64,000 bases of DNA from Bradyrhizobium sp. NFR13 (GCF_900114605.1 NZ_FOTP01000008.1:178501-242500); one strand, 5' to 3'. Counted from the first letter of the stretch, positions 44,780 through 53,800 are shown. The notes: generated from the sequence alone by a model not told the origin. Numbers and translations: made by a program.

Positions 44780-45337
44780 TCACTCGTGCAGCATCGCCGC
44801 TAGCTGATGCAGCTGCGCGTCGCGAAAACCCTCGGCCTCGATGGCCTTCACGGTCGAGAGCACGTAATCGCGGTTCAGTCCGGAACGGCCGTGGCCCTGC
44901 CGGACGAAATGCAATTGTTCGCTGAGGCTCAGTCGCCCAGCATATTGCACATGACCGCGGTCGACCACATAGGCCAGCGCGCTGACGCGGGTGCGCTCGA
45001 CGTCATCGAGCCAGACCGAGCGCATCACTTCGCGATACACATGGGTGGTCTGCTCGCGCTCCCTGAGATAGGCGATGGTGTCATGGCGAAGCTTTGCCGC
45101 CACGCGAAAGGCAATGCCGCGGCAGGCGCCGCCGCGGTCCAGGCCGAGCACGAGGCCGGGTTTTTCCGGCGTGCCGCGGTGGTCGAAGGAATAGACGCAG
45201 AGCGCCCGATGTTCGCCGATCAGCCGGGCCGGGACCTGTTCGATGAACTCGAAGCCCGGCCGCCACATCAGCGAGCCATAGCCGAACACCCAGAGATCGC
45301 TGTCGGAATCGGGCTCGGCGGTGATTTTCGCGGTCAT
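44780..45337 (-). CDS. gamma-glutamylcyclotransferase (ChaC type)
   Basis: A 185-residue protein with the ChaC substrate motif VFGYGSLMWRPGFEF and the later glutamate region REVMRSVWLDD. ChaC-family enzymes cleave gamma-glutamyl bonds of glutathione. It stands alone, convergent with plsC and divergent from the DUF2125 gene. Confidence 0.85.
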   Translation of the reverse strand: MTAKITAEPDSDSDLWVFGYGSLMWRPGFEFIEQVPARLIGEHRALCVYSFDHRGTPEKPGLVLGLDRGGACRGIAFRVAAKLRHDTIAYLREREQTTHVYREVMRSVWLDDVERTRVSALAYVVDRGHVQYAGRLSLSEQLHFVRQGHGRSGLNRDYVLSTVKAIEAEGFRDAQLHQLAAMLHE

Positions 45338-45463
45338 TCTGCGGACCTAGCAGAAACCTTGGGCCCGGGCGATCCGGATTTCCTGCAATGTGGCCCTGCG
45401 ACCGCAGGATAACCCCATGAAAGGGATCGCCGATTTGACAAAATCATGCGATCTACGTCCGCC

Positions 45464-46654
45464 ATGTCCGAATATGCACAGCCCACCCAGCGCCGCCTCT
45501 GGCCGATTTTCATCCTGCCCGTCATCATCGTCGTCCTGGCGGCGGCGTGGAGCGGCTTCTGGTTCTATGCCGCGTCCAAGGTCGACGAAAACGTCGATAT
45601 CTGGCGCGCCCGGGAGGCCGCGGCCGGCCGCGTCTATGATTGCGCCAACCGTTCGGTCTCCGGCTTCCCGTTCCGGCTCGAAGTCCGCTGCAGCGGTGTC
45701 AGTGTTTCGCTGACCTCGCAAACGGCCACCCAGAATGCGACGCAGGTACCGATCACGGCAAAGCTCGGAGAGATCGTCGTGGTTGCGCAGATCTACACGC
45801 CGCGGCTCCTGATCGCTGAGTTCACGGCACCTGCCGTGCTGTCCGATCGCGGCCAGCCGGCCATGGTGATGAACTGGGCCTCCGCGCGCAGCAGCATCAC
45901 CGGCCTGCCCGGTACGCCAGACAGCGCCGACATCGTGTTCGATGACGTATCGCTCGACCGCTTCTCCGGCTCCGTGCAGGCGCCGACCGCGCGCGCCAAA
46001 CATGTTGAACTGCATGGCCGCACGGCTGCGAATTCGACGCCGGACAAACCGGTGATCGAGACGGCCCTGCAGATCACAAGCGGCAGCATTGCCGATGTTC
46101 ATCCGATCCTCGCTGCACCCTTCGATGCCGATATCCGCGCATTGCTCAGCGGCCTCAAGGATGTCTCACCCAAGCCCTGGCCGCAGCGTTTCCGCGAGCT
46201 TCAGGCCGCAGGTGGACGCGTCGAGATCGTGCAGTCGCGCGTCCAGCAGGGTGAGATCATTTCGCTGGCGACCGGTTCGCTGGGACTGACCGCATCCGGC
46301 AATCTTGATGGTGAGTTGCAGATGACCGTGGCCGGCCTCGACAAGGCTATTGCCGCCCTCGGGATCGACAAGTTGCTGGAGATGGGCGTGCCTCAGGAGG
46401 CGCTGGATCGCATTGCGCCCGGCGTGAAATCGCAGGACGTCAACAACATCCTCGGTGCGCTGGATCGCGCGATTCCCGGCCTCGGCAATGTCGTGCGCAA
46501 GAATGCCGGCAGCGGCCTTGCCGCCGGCGTCAATTCGATCGGCTCGCCGGCGACGCTCGAAGGCAAGCCGGCGCGGTCGTTCCCGTTGAAGTTTGTCGAT
46601 GGTGCGGTGTTCTTGGGCCCGCTACGCGTGGCGCAGGTTCCGCCGCTGTTTTGA
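45464..46654 (+). CDS. DUF2125 family membrane-anchored protein
   Basis: A 396-residue protein with one N-terminal helix (about 12-34) and a long periplasmic domain (CANRSVSGFPFRLEVRCSGVSV, VVNWA...SGLPGTPDSADIVFD-like strands). Matches DUF2125, conserved in Alphaproteobacteria, function unknown. It is divergent from chaC. A six-codon longer start exists. It ends just before a dispersed repeat. Confidence 0.78.
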   Translation: MSEYAQPTQRRLWPIFILPVIIVVLAAAWSGFWFYAASKVDENVDIWRAREAAAGRVYDCANRSVSGFPFRLEVRCSGVSVSLTSQTATQNATQVPITAKLGEIVVVAQIYTPRLLIAEFTAPAVLSDRGQPAMVMNWASARSSITGLPGTPDSADIVFDDVSLDRFSGSVQAPTARAKHVELHGRTAANSTPDKPVIETALQITSGSIADVHPILAAPFDADIRALLSGLKDVSPKPWPQRFRELQAAGGRVEIVQSRVQQGEIISLATGSLGLTASGNLDGELQMTVAGLDKAIAALGIDKLLEMGVPQEALDRIAPGVKSQDVNNILGALDRAIPGLGNVVRKNAGSGLAAGVNSIGSPATLEGKPARSFPLKFVDGAVFLGPLRVAQVPPLF

Positions 46655-46663
46655 GGGCGGATC

Positions 46664-46815
46664 CGTCATTCCGGGGCGAGAGCGCCGTCAGGCGCTCGCG
46701 AACCCGGAATCCCGAAATGAGAGTCACTTCGCCGCCGTCTGGAATTTCGAGATGATGAACATCTCGGGATTCCGGGTTCGCGTTCGGCTGGCGCCGCCCG
46801 CGCCCCGGAATGACG
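46664..46815. repeat. dispersed palindromic repeat, CGTCATTCCGG type, copy 2
   Basis: Ends CGTCATTCCGG and CCGGAATGACG are inverted as in the copy at 39.9-40.1 kb. An inner pair, GAACCCGGAATCCCGA and TCGGGATTCCGGGTTC, forms a nested stem. It lies between the convergent DUF2125 and tyrC genes, directly after the DUF2125 stop. Confidence 0.78.
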
Positions 46816-46839
46816 AGCGAGCAGCAAGCAGCGCTACGC

Positions 46840-47778
46840 TCAATCCTTCTTCGTCAGTGCCTGATGCTTGCGCCCGAAGTCCGGCGCCGCTTCATCCTGA
46901 CCGATGCTGACAATGCCGCGGCGGATCGCGCGCGTGCGGGTGAAGTGCTCGAACAGCGCATCGCCGTCGTCGCGGCGAATGGCACGGGTCAGCTTCGACA
47001 GGTCTTCCTGGAAGGTGCCGAGCATTTCCAGCACCGCGTCCTTATTGGCGAGGAATACGTCGCGCCACATGGTCGGGTCTGATGCTGCGATACGGGTGAA
47101 ATCGCGGAAACCGCCCGCGGAGAACTTCAGCACTTCCGACCTCGTGACGTCTTCGAGCTCGTCGGCCGTGCCTACGATTGTATAAGCGATCAGATGCGGC
47201 AGATGGCTGGTGACCGCGAGCACCAGATCATGATGCGCGGCCTGCATGATCTCGACATTGGCGCCGAGTGCTGCCCAGAAGCCGGTGAGTTTCTCGACGG
47301 CCGCGGGATCCGCGCCCTCGGGCGGCGTCAGAATGCACCAGCGATTGCTGAACAGTTCTGCGAAGCCGGAGTCGGGACCGGAGTTTTCCGTGCCGGCGAC
47401 CGGATGCGCGGGAATGAAGTGGATGTTGTCCGGCAGATATTCCGACATCGCGTGCAGCACGGAGGCCTTCACCGAACCGACGTCAGACACGATCGCGCCG
47501 GGCGAGAGATGCGCCGCGACGCTCTTCGCCACGTCGCCCGCCACGCCGACGGGGACGCAGGCGATGACCAGATCGGCATCCTTCACGGCGCTCGCATTGT
47601 CGTCCGCGATACGGTCCGCAAGCTTGATCTCGACGGCGCGCGCACGCACGGCCGCCGAATTGTCGGTGGCAACCAATTCACCGGCAAGGCCGAGCTGCTG
47701 GATGCCGCGCGCCAGCGACGAGCCGATCAGGCCAAGCCCGATCAGCGCGATACGTTTGAAGGGCGGCGTGGCGCTCAC
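46840..47778 (-). CDS. tyrC: prephenate/arogenate dehydrogenase
   Basis: A 312-residue NAD(P)-binding enzyme with GLGLIGSSLARGI, DVGSVK and the HPVAGTENSGP segment with the catalytic His. It converts prephenate or arogenate toward tyrosine. The GTG at 47778 lies immediately after the hisC stop (one base between TGA and GTG); a longer ATG frame would overlap hisC. It is the third gene of the aromatic operon after chorismate mutase and hisC. Confidence 0.88.
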   Translation of the reverse strand: MSATPPFKRIALIGLGLIGSSLARGIQQLGLAGELVATDNSAAVRARAVEIKLADRIADDNASAVKDADLVIACVPVGVAGDVAKSVAAHLSPGAIVSDVGSVKASVLHAMSEYLPDNIHFIPAHPVAGTENSGPDSGFAELFSNRWCILTPPEGADPAAVEKLTGFWAALGANVEIMQAAHHDLVLAVTSHLPHLIAYTIVGTADELEDVTRSEVLKFSAGGFRDFTRIAASDPTMWRDVFLANKDAVLEMLGTFQEDLSKLTRAIRRDDGDALFEHFTRTRAIRRGIVSIGQDEAAPDFGRKHQALTKKD

Positions 47779-47779
47779 G

Positions 47780-48883
47780 TCATTGCCCCGAATTCGATGC
47801 CATGAATTCACGCAGCGTCTCGATCACCAGCCTGTTGGCTTCCTCGGTGCCGATGGTCATGCGCAGCGAGTTCGGCAGGCCGTAATTGGTCACGGCGCGG
47901 AGCACCAGCCCGCGCCTGGTCAGGAACGCATCGGCATCCGCTGCCGTCTTGCCGGTCGCCGGAAAATGCATCAGCAGGAAATTGGCCACGCTTGGCGTCA
48001 CCTCGATGCCGAGCTTGGTGATTTCCTCGGTCAGGATGCCGATCCACTTGGCGGTGTATGTGCGCGACATCTCCACATGGCCGGTGTCCTCGATCGCACC
48101 CACCGCGGCCATCATCGCCGGCGCCGAGACGTTGAACGGCCCACGAATCCGGTTCATCGCATCGACGATATGCGCAGGGCCGAACATCCAGCCGATCCGC
48201 AAGGCGGCCAAGCCGTGGACCTTCGAGAAGGTGTAGGTCGCGACGGTATTCTCGGTGGTCTTCGCCAGCTCCAGGCCGTTGTCGTAATCGCCCTTGGTCA
48301 CGTAGTCCCAATACGCGGCGTCGAGCACCAACAGCACGTGCTCCGGCAGGCCGGCGCGCAGGCGCTTGATCTCGGAGGACGGCAGATAAGTGCCGGTCGG
48401 GTTGTTCGGGTTCGCCAGCCACACCAGCTTGGTGCGCGGCGTGACGCATTTCAGGATCGCATCGACGTTGCAGGTGAAGTTGGTTTCCGGAGCGACCACA
48501 TTGGTGGCGCCGTTCGCTTGGGTAGCGATCGGGTAGACCAGGAAGCCGTGCGCGGTCGAAATCGCCTCGTCGCCGGGGCCGAGATAGACATGCGCGATCA
48601 GGTTGAGAATTTCGTCGGAGCCGGCGCCACAGATGATCTGCGTGGGATCGAGGCCGAAACGCTTGCCGAGCGCCTCGCGCAGCACCTTCGACGTGCCTTC
48701 CGGATAGTCCTCGAGGTGCGCGACAGCGGTGGCAAAGGCGTCCTTGGCGCGCGACGATGGGCCGAACGGCGTCTCGTTGGCCGACAGCTTGTAGGTCTTG
48801 CGGCCGGGCTCCACCACTGGGCTCTTGCCAGGGGTGTAGGGCGCGATATCGAGAATGCCGGGCTTCGGCACGGGACGGGACAT
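47780..48883 (-). CDS. hisC: histidinol-phosphate/aromatic aminotransferase
   Basis: A 367-residue class I/II aminotransferase with KLSANETPFGPS, NPNNPTGTY, and the PLP lysine in TFSKVHGLAALRIGW. In this position, between chorismate mutase and tyrC, it most likely acts on aromatic keto acids or prephenate as well as, or rather than, histidinol phosphate. The ATG at 48883 has CGGAG upstream; a TTG lies two codons before it. Confidence 0.88.
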   Translation of the reverse strand: MSRPVPKPGILDIAPYTPGKSPVVEPGRKTYKLSANETPFGPSSRAKDAFATAVAHLEDYPEGTSKVLREALGKRFGLDPTQIICGAGSDEILNLIAHVYLGPGDEAISTAHGFLVYPIATQANGATNVVAPETNFTCNVDAILKCVTPRTKLVWLANPNNPTGTYLPSSEIKRLRAGLPEHVLLVLDAAYWDYVTKGDYDNGLELAKTTENTVATYTFSKVHGLAALRIGWMFGPAHIVDAMNRIRGPFNVSAPAMMAAVGAIEDTGHVEMSRTYTAKWIGILTEEITKLGIEVTPSVANFLLMHFPATGKTAADADAFLTRRGLVLRAVTNYGLPNSLRMTIGTEEANRLVIETLREFMASNSGQ

Positions 48884-48909
48884 CTTCAACTCCGGAACGT
48901 CAGATTGGC

Positions 48910-49761
48910 TTACGAGCGCGGTGCGCCGTTGGCGGGCACGGTATAGCGGGTTGCGTGGCTGCCGACGAGAGCCGTGGAGCGCACCGAGGCACCGGCCTCG
49001 ATCAGCGCCGACTTGATCTTGTCGAGGCTTGAGGCCGAGGTGATCGAGATCAGCAGCGCCGCACCGTCAAAGGCGGTATCCGGCACGGCGACGATCTCGG
49101 CCAGCGGTGACAGTGCACGCGCGGTCTCGGCATTCCAGCCCGAGACCCGCACGCTCCACATCTCGACTTCGGTCACCATGGCGCTGTCGGCGACGCGCGA
49201 TACCACAAACACGGGAAGCGCGGCCGGATGGTCGGCGCGTTCGATGAACGGCAGGCGCGCAATGATCTTCGGCGCGCCCTGAGTTTCCAGCGGGATCCAC
49301 CACGGCGTGCGACTGGACGTGGCCGAGACCAGTGCGAGATCGCCCTTGGACTTGGCCACGGCCTCGACCGCTGCAGCAGCGCTGAAATGCCCGACATACG
49401 GCACGGTGAAGCCGAAGTGAAAGCGCGCGGAATCCCGCATCGCGCTTTCGCCCAGCGACACATCCGCATGCACCGAGAACGGCGCCTGCACGTAAGTGAA
49501 AGTCGAGATGATCACCCGCCAGATGCTCTCGACAGTGTCGATCGGCAGGATGCCGCGATGGCGCTGCACCAGGCGGCGCATCATGTCGGCCTCGCGCGCC
49601 GGCCGGAAGGCCGAGCCGACCTCCTGGGTCTGCTTCACTGAGATCAGCCGGTCGATGATGTCGCCGCGCTGCATCAACAGGGCGTGAACCTGCGCATCGA
49701 TGCTGTCGATCTCTTTGCGCAGTTCGTCCAGCGAGGGCGGAGCGGGTGGTAATTTCGACAT
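48910..49761 (-). CDS. chorismate mutase with C-terminal extra domain
   Basis: A 283-residue protein. Residues 10-95 are an AroQ chorismate mutase (LRKEIDSIDAQVHALLMQRGDII...VKQ). The remaining 190 residues form a separate domain that resembles parts of prephenate dehydratase (GDLALVSATSSRTPWW, LPVFVVSRVAD) but without a clear active-site Thr-Arg-Phe. The ATG at 49761 is chosen over a longer frame of 28 codons. It heads the CM-hisC-tyrC operon, whose direction is opposite to metX. Confidence 0.8.
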   Translation of the reverse strand: MSKLPPAPPSLDELRKEIDSIDAQVHALLMQRGDIIDRLISVKQTQEVGSAFRPAREADMMRRLVQRHRGILPIDTVESIWRVIISTFTYVQAPFSVHADVSLGESAMRDSARFHFGFTVPYVGHFSAAAAVEAVAKSKGDLALVSATSSRTPWWIPLETQGAPKIIARLPFIERADHPAALPVFVVSRVADSAMVTEVEMWSVRVSGWNAETARALSPLAEIVAVPDTAFDGAALLISITSASSLDKIKSALIEAGASVRSTALVGSHATRYTVPANGAPRS

Positions 49762-49944
49762 GTTCAAAACCTTCGGGACGGGAGGCGTGATAGGTCCCGT
49801 CAAGCTTGGCCGGGCCGGCTCCGGGGAGCCGGCGGGCACGGCCATTGATTAGGTAAGACGGTGCCGGAAAGCAAAGAAAACATGGAGGATTTTCCCGCAG
49901 GGCAGTTGGTCAATTTGACCGGGCCACAGCTTCGTTTGCCCATA

Positions 49945-49973
49945 TTGACGGCATGCAGGTGTGGGACTAATAT
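49945..49973 (+). promoter_or_regulatory. sigma-70-like promoter for metXW
   Basis: TTGACG (-35) and TAATAT (-10) are separated by exactly 17 bases. The expected start, near 49980, falls just before the first base of the SAM-II riboswitch. Confidence 0.8.
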
Positions 49974-49982
49974 CTTGTCACT

Positions 49983-50040
49983 TCCGTGGTCATTTGAGCC
50001 GGCCGGCTTGCAGCCACGTTAAACAACTCGCTAAACAGGC
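49983..50040 (+). promoter_or_regulatory. SAM-II riboswitch
   Basis: The sequence fits the SAM-II consensus: a first stem (CGTGGT against GCCACG), loop TCATTTGAGCC, GGCTTGCA, then TTAAA and GCTAAA for the pseudoknot. SAM-II aptamers are found in Alphaproteobacteria before methionine genes. It lies about 100 bases before metX and is followed by alternative hairpins. SAM should lower metXW expression. Confidence 0.88.
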
Positions 50041-50090
50041 CGGGGACAGTTTGATCCCGGCCGAACTATTTGTTCAGGCCGGGTTTTTTA
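50038..50090 (+). terminator. switchable terminator after riboswitch
   Basis: CCCGGCC (50056-50062) can pair either with GGCCGGG upstream (50038-50044, antiterminator) or with GGCCGGG downstream (50077-50083), the latter followed by six T residues. The upstream partner overlaps the last bases of the aptamer, so SAM binding should favour the terminator. Confidence 0.8.
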
Positions 50091-50118
50091 TGGCCTGATT
50101 CCGGTTTTGGTTTGAGCA

Positions 50119-50131
50119 CCTCCTGAGGAGG
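50119..50131 (+). promoter_or_regulatory. hairpin containing the metX ribosome site
   Basis: CCTCC and GGAGG form a perfect 5-base stem around TGA; the GGAGG is the Shine-Dalgarno of metX, with its start 11 bases on. The spacing is long, and the stem may reduce translation. The role is inferred. Confidence 0.5.
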
Positions 50132-50142
50132 CCGGTATCAAG

Positions 50143-51345
50143 ATGGTAAATGTCGAACTGGTGAAGAGTCCGGTTGTCCGCCCCGATGAGCGCGGCCATG
50201 AAGCCGATCATCCGACCTCGCTGGTCGCGGGTTTTGGCATGGATCAGCCGCTGCGGCTCGATTGCGGCATCGACCTGGCCCCGTTCCAGATCGCCTATCA
50301 GACCTATGGAACGCTCAACGCCGACAAATCCAACGCCATCCTGGTTTGTCACGCACTGACCGGCGACCAGCATGTCGCCAATCCGCATCCGGTCACCGGC
50401 AAGCCGGGCTGGTGGCAGACGCTGGTCGGTCCCGGCAAGGCCCTCGACACCGACCGCTACTTCATCATCTGTTCGAACGTGCTCGGTGGTTGCATGGGCT
50501 CGACCGGTCCGGCCTCCACCAATGCCGCCACCGGCAAGATCTGGGGACTGGATTTTCCGGTCATCACCATTCCCGACATGGTGCGTGCGCAGGCGATGCT
50601 GATCGACAGACTCGGTATCGGCCAGCTGTTCTGCGTCGTCGGCGGATCCATGGGCGGCATGCAGACGCTGCAATGGACCGCGGCCTATCCGGAGCGCGTG
50701 TTCTCCGCGCTGGCGGTCGCCTGCAGCACGCGGCACTCCGCGCAGAACATCGCGTTCCATGAGTTGGGTCGTCAGGCTGTCATGGCCGATCCCGACTGGC
50801 GCGGCGGGCGCTACTTCGAGGAAGGCACACATCCGCATCGCGGTCTCGGCGTCGCGCGTATGGCCGCGCATATCACTTATCTGTCGGATGCCGCCCTGCA
50901 CCGCAAGTTCGGCCGTCGTATGCAGGATCGCGAGCTCCCGACATTCTCCTTCGACGCGGATTTCCAGGTCGAAAGCTATCTGCGCTATCAGGGCTCGTCC
51001 TTTGTCGAGCGCTTCGATGCCAACTCCTATCTCTATCTGACGCGTGCGATGGACTATTTCGATATCGCTGCCGACCACAACGGCAAGCTCTCGGAAGCGT
51101 TTCGCGATACGCAGACGCGCTTCTGCCTGATGTCGTTCACGTCCGACTGGCTGTTCCCGACGGCGGAATCGCGCGACGTCGTGCATGCGCTGAATGCCGG
51201 CGGCGTCCGCGTGTCCTTTGCGGAGATCGAAACCGACAAGGGCCATGATGCCTTCCTGCTCGACGTGCCCGAGTTTCTCGATATCGCCGATGCATTCCTG
51301 AACTCCGCAGCCTCCGTGCGCGGCCTGCCTGTGACGGGGGCATAG
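50143..51345 (+). CDS. metX: homoserine O-acetyltransferase
   Basis: A 400-residue alpha/beta hydrolase-fold enzyme with nucleophile elbow GGSMGGMQ, acid in [10 protein letters not shown] and histidine in KGHDAFLLD. It acetylates homoserine, the first step committed to methionine. It is preceded by promoter, SAM-II riboswitch and terminator, and followed by metW two bases after its stop. Confidence 0.94.
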   Translation: MVNVELVKSPVVRPDERGHEADHPTSLVAGFGMDQPLRLDCGIDLAPFQIAYQTYGTLNADKSNAILVCHALTGDQHVANPHPVTGKPGWWQTLVGPGKALDTDRYFIICSNVLGGCMGSTGPASTNAATGKIWGLDFPVITIPDMVRAQAMLIDRLGIGQLFCVVGGSMGGMQTLQWTAAYPERVFSALAVACSTRHSAQNIAFHELGRQAVMADPDWRGGRYFEEGTHPHRGLGVARMAAHITYLSDAALHRKFGRRMQDRELPTFSFDADFQVESYLRYQGSSFVERFDANSYLYLTRAMDYFDIAADHNGKLSEAFRDTQTRFCLMSFTSDWLFPTAESRDVVHALNAGGVRVSFAEIETDKGHDAFLLDVPEFLDIADAFLNSAASVRGLPVTGA

Positions 51346-51347
51346 AG

Positions 51348-52034
51348 ATGGCGTTTCCACAACAGACCTTGCCGCTGAACTCCGCAGTGGCGACGCCGGC
51401 GCCGCGCGGCACGCAGGATTATCGTGGCGATCATCTCCTGGTCGCGGAGATGATCAAGCCGGGCTCGAAGGTGCTCGACGTTGGCTGCGGTGACGGTGAT
51501 CTGCTGCAATTGCTGGAGAGCCGCGGCATCGACGGCCGCGGCATCGAATTGTCGCGCGAGGGCGTCAACCGCTGTGTCGGCAAAGGCCTCGCAGTGGTGC
51601 AGGGCGACGCCGATACGGACTTGATCAACTATCCCGACGATGCGTTCGACTATGTGATCCTGTCGCAGACGCTGCAGGCGACGCGGCAGCCGCGCGTGGT
51701 GCTGGAGAATCTGCTGCGCATCGGCCGCAGCGCCATCGTGTCATTTCCGAATTTCGGCTTCTGGAAGATGCGCGTCCAGCTGCTCGTCGGCGGCCGCATG
51801 CCTCGTACAGAGAACCTGCCGGCGACGTGGTACGACACGCCGAACATTCACTTCTGTACCATCAAGGATTTCGTTGTCCTGTGTGATGAGATCAACGTGA
51901 AGATGGAGCGTGCCGTTGCGCTCGATCTCTATGGTCGTCCGCTACGGCTCAATGCGCCGTGGTGGTTCTGGAACATGTTTGGAGAGCAGGGTGTTTTCCT
52001 GCTGAGCCGCGCGAATAAATCCGCACAGCCCTGA
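51348..52034 (+). CDS. metW: methionine biosynthesis protein MetW
   Basis: A 228-residue methyltransferase-fold protein with VLDVGCGDGDLLQLL and the MetW-type central segment (VILSQTLQATRQP, NFGFWKMR). MetW works with MetX in methionine synthesis. Its start follows the metX stop with a two-base gap, so the two are coupled. A hairpin lies after it (ATTTCTGC against GCAGAAAT). Confidence 0.92.
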   Translation: MAFPQQTLPLNSAVATPAPRGTQDYRGDHLLVAEMIKPGSKVLDVGCGDGDLLQLLESRGIDGRGIELSREGVNRCVGKGLAVVQGDADTDLINYPDDAFDYVILSQTLQATRQPRVVLENLLRIGRSAIVSFPNFGFWKMRVQLLVGGRMPRTENLPATWYDTPNIHFCTIKDFVVLCDEINVKMERAVALDLYGRPLRLNAPWWFWNMFGEQGVFLLSRANKSAQP

Positions 52035-52375
52035 TCGCGTGTAGATTTCTGCAGGATGGAAGCAGAAATACCGCGTCCTGCGCCATCTTTCCGCCGTGTA
52101 TCGCAACCCGATGCACGCATGAAGTGCGCTTAAAAAGCTAATTCAAATAGGTAATATAAGTGCGACTTGCGTCAGGCGGGCGGCTGCTATGTCTATACGT
52201 ATTGCAACCGTTGAAGTTGAGGCGATTCACTCTGTTGTCGCCGTTAAAAAAACGTCATCCGTTCCGTTAGAGGTCTTGTTATCGCCATACCAACTTCGTT
52301 ACCACGCCCGTCCCGTTTCTCGGTCCGCGTATTTGGATCGATGGGGTTCGGGGGTGTTAAGAGGAAAAATCTGGT
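52035..52375. other. intergenic region before CHAP-like gene
   Basis: The first part holds a weak hairpin (52045-52069, 8-base arms, no T-run) that could end metXW. The rest is more AT-rich than the genes and probably contains the next gene's promoter. A short frame from 52189 looks like chance. I see no RNA gene. Confidence 0.4.
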
Positions 52376-53020
52376 ATGGTTCAGTTCTATGCGTATCGCC
52401 GTGCACTTCGCATCTCGGCTCTTGCGATGTGTTCGGCGGCAGTTCTTGCGTCAGTCTCTCCTGCGTCGGCACGACCTCACCACGGCGCATCGCGTCATTC
52501 GCATCACGTCGGCAAATATACACACAGCACGCGTCATCACGTCCGGCATCGCGCGCGTTATGCGCGCCGCAGCGCCCGGGTCGAGCAGCAGGCGCCTTCA
52601 TTCGGCGACTCCGCGAATTTCAATAACGCCAATGCGAGCATGAACCAGCCCTCCGGCGGTTTCGGCGGTTCGGGTATCGTCGACGCAGCGCGCAGCTTCA
52701 TCGGTCGCGGCAATCCGACCGGCCGCGCGAGTTTGTGGTGTGCGCGTTTCATGAACCTGGTGCTACAGCGTACCGGCCATCAGGGCACTGGTTCGGATAT
52801 GGCGCGCTCGTTCTCGAGCTACGGCCAGCGCATCTCCGGTCCGCAGGTCGGCGCCATCGCCGTGATGTCGCGCGGTCGTCGTGGCGGTCATGTCGGTGTC
52901 GTTTCGGGCATCGATGCCAAAGGCAATCCGATCATCGTGTCGGGCAATCATGGCAACCGCGTCGCCGAAGCCACCTATTCCAAGGGCCGCGTTTACGCCT
53001 ACGTGATGCCGACGAGCTAA
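52376..53020 (+). CDS. secreted CHAP/TIGR02594-like peptidoglycan hydrolase
   Basis: A 214-residue exported protein. The signal peptide ends near ASARP, followed by a His/Arg-rich tract of about 40 residues (HHGASRHSHHVGK...RHHVRHRARYARR). The C-terminal domain has catalytic Cys in LWCARFMN, His in GGHVGVV and a third polar residue in SGNHGN, as in CHAP/NlpC-type amidases. GAGGAA precedes the start. It probably trims peptidoglycan. Confidence 0.78.
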   Translation: MVQFYAYRRALRISALAMCSAAVLASVSPASARPHHGASRHSHHVGKYTHSTRHHVRHRARYARRSARVEQQAPSFGDSANFNNANASMNQPSGGFGGSGIVDAARSFIGRGNPTGRASLWCARFMNLVLQRTGHQGTGSDMARSFSSYGQRISGPQVGAIAVMSRGRRGGHVGVVSGIDAKGNPIIVSGNHGNRVAEATYSKGRVYAYVMPTS

Positions 53021-53026
53021 GCTCGT

Positions 53027-53800
53027 CTATCCTTCGACGACGATCTTATCGCCGGCGGTGATCATGCCGCCGGTGATGACCTCGGCGTAAATTCCGCAAT
53101 CGGCATGACCATAGGTCTGCAACAGCGTTTTCGGAATCGTCAGATCCCGCGCGGCCGTATCCGGATCGACATTGGTCGCTGCGCAGCGGACGATGCGCTT
53201 CACCACTTTGAGCCGGGTGCAGCCGATAGCGAGCGTTCGGTCGATCAGCTCGAATTCATGCCAGGCCGGCCAGCCCGCCACATACAGGTTGCCGCGAAAG
53301 CGCAGCGGATGCACCGGTTGCCCGACGGTCTTTTCGAGATCCTCGACGCTGGCGAGGTTGATGATCGACACCACCTTGCGCGGCACATCGGAAAAACTAT
53401 GGCCGTCCGCGAACAGCACCTTGGGTGGTCCGCGTAACTCGTCGGTAAAATTGGCGGCGAAAAACGCTTCGATCTCCGCACGTCCCTCGGCCGTCTGCAG
53501 GTTGGCCCGCGCTGCCTCCACGTTGTCCTGCCGGATCGTGAGCGTATGGCTGGCGTCGTCGTAGTGGCTGCGCAGCGCCGCCAGGCGCTCGTTGCGCATC
53601 AGCATCAGAAACTGGGTCTTGGGAAAATATTGTGGGGCTGCCGGGTCGAACCCGATCGGGCCGTTCTCGATGGCGTATCGCCGGTCGGCCGGTAGGGTCT
53701 GGCCGGGCTTCAGCGTGACTTGTTCCAGGGGCTCGGGCGTCAGGCCCTTCACGGGATAGCGGTAAATGCTGGCAACGCTGGCGTAAGACTGTTCTGGCAT
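53027..53800 (-). CDS. MOSC domain protein
   Basis: A 257-residue protein with N-terminal MOSC beta-barrel segment (ASIYRYPVKGLTPEPLEQVTL) and C-terminal MOSC core (FRGNLYVAGWPAWHEFELIDRTLAIG; RCAATNVDPDTA with the cysteine). MOSC proteins carry sulfur to molybdenum cofactor or reduce N-hydroxylated compounds. It converges with the CHAP-like gene and is divergent from clpB. Confidence 0.88.
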   Translation of the reverse strand: MPEQSYASVASIYRYPVKGLTPEPLEQVTLKPGQTLPADRRYAIENGPIGFDPAAPQYFPKTQFLMLMRNERLAALRSHYDDASHTLTIRQDNVEAARANLQTAEGRAEIEAFFAANFTDELRGPPKVLFADGHSFSDVPRKVVSIINLASVEDLEKTVGQPVHPLRFRGNLYVAGWPAWHEFELIDRTLAIGCTRLKVVKRIVRCAATNVDPDTAARDLTIPKTLLQTYGHADCGIYAEVITGGMITAGDKIVVEG

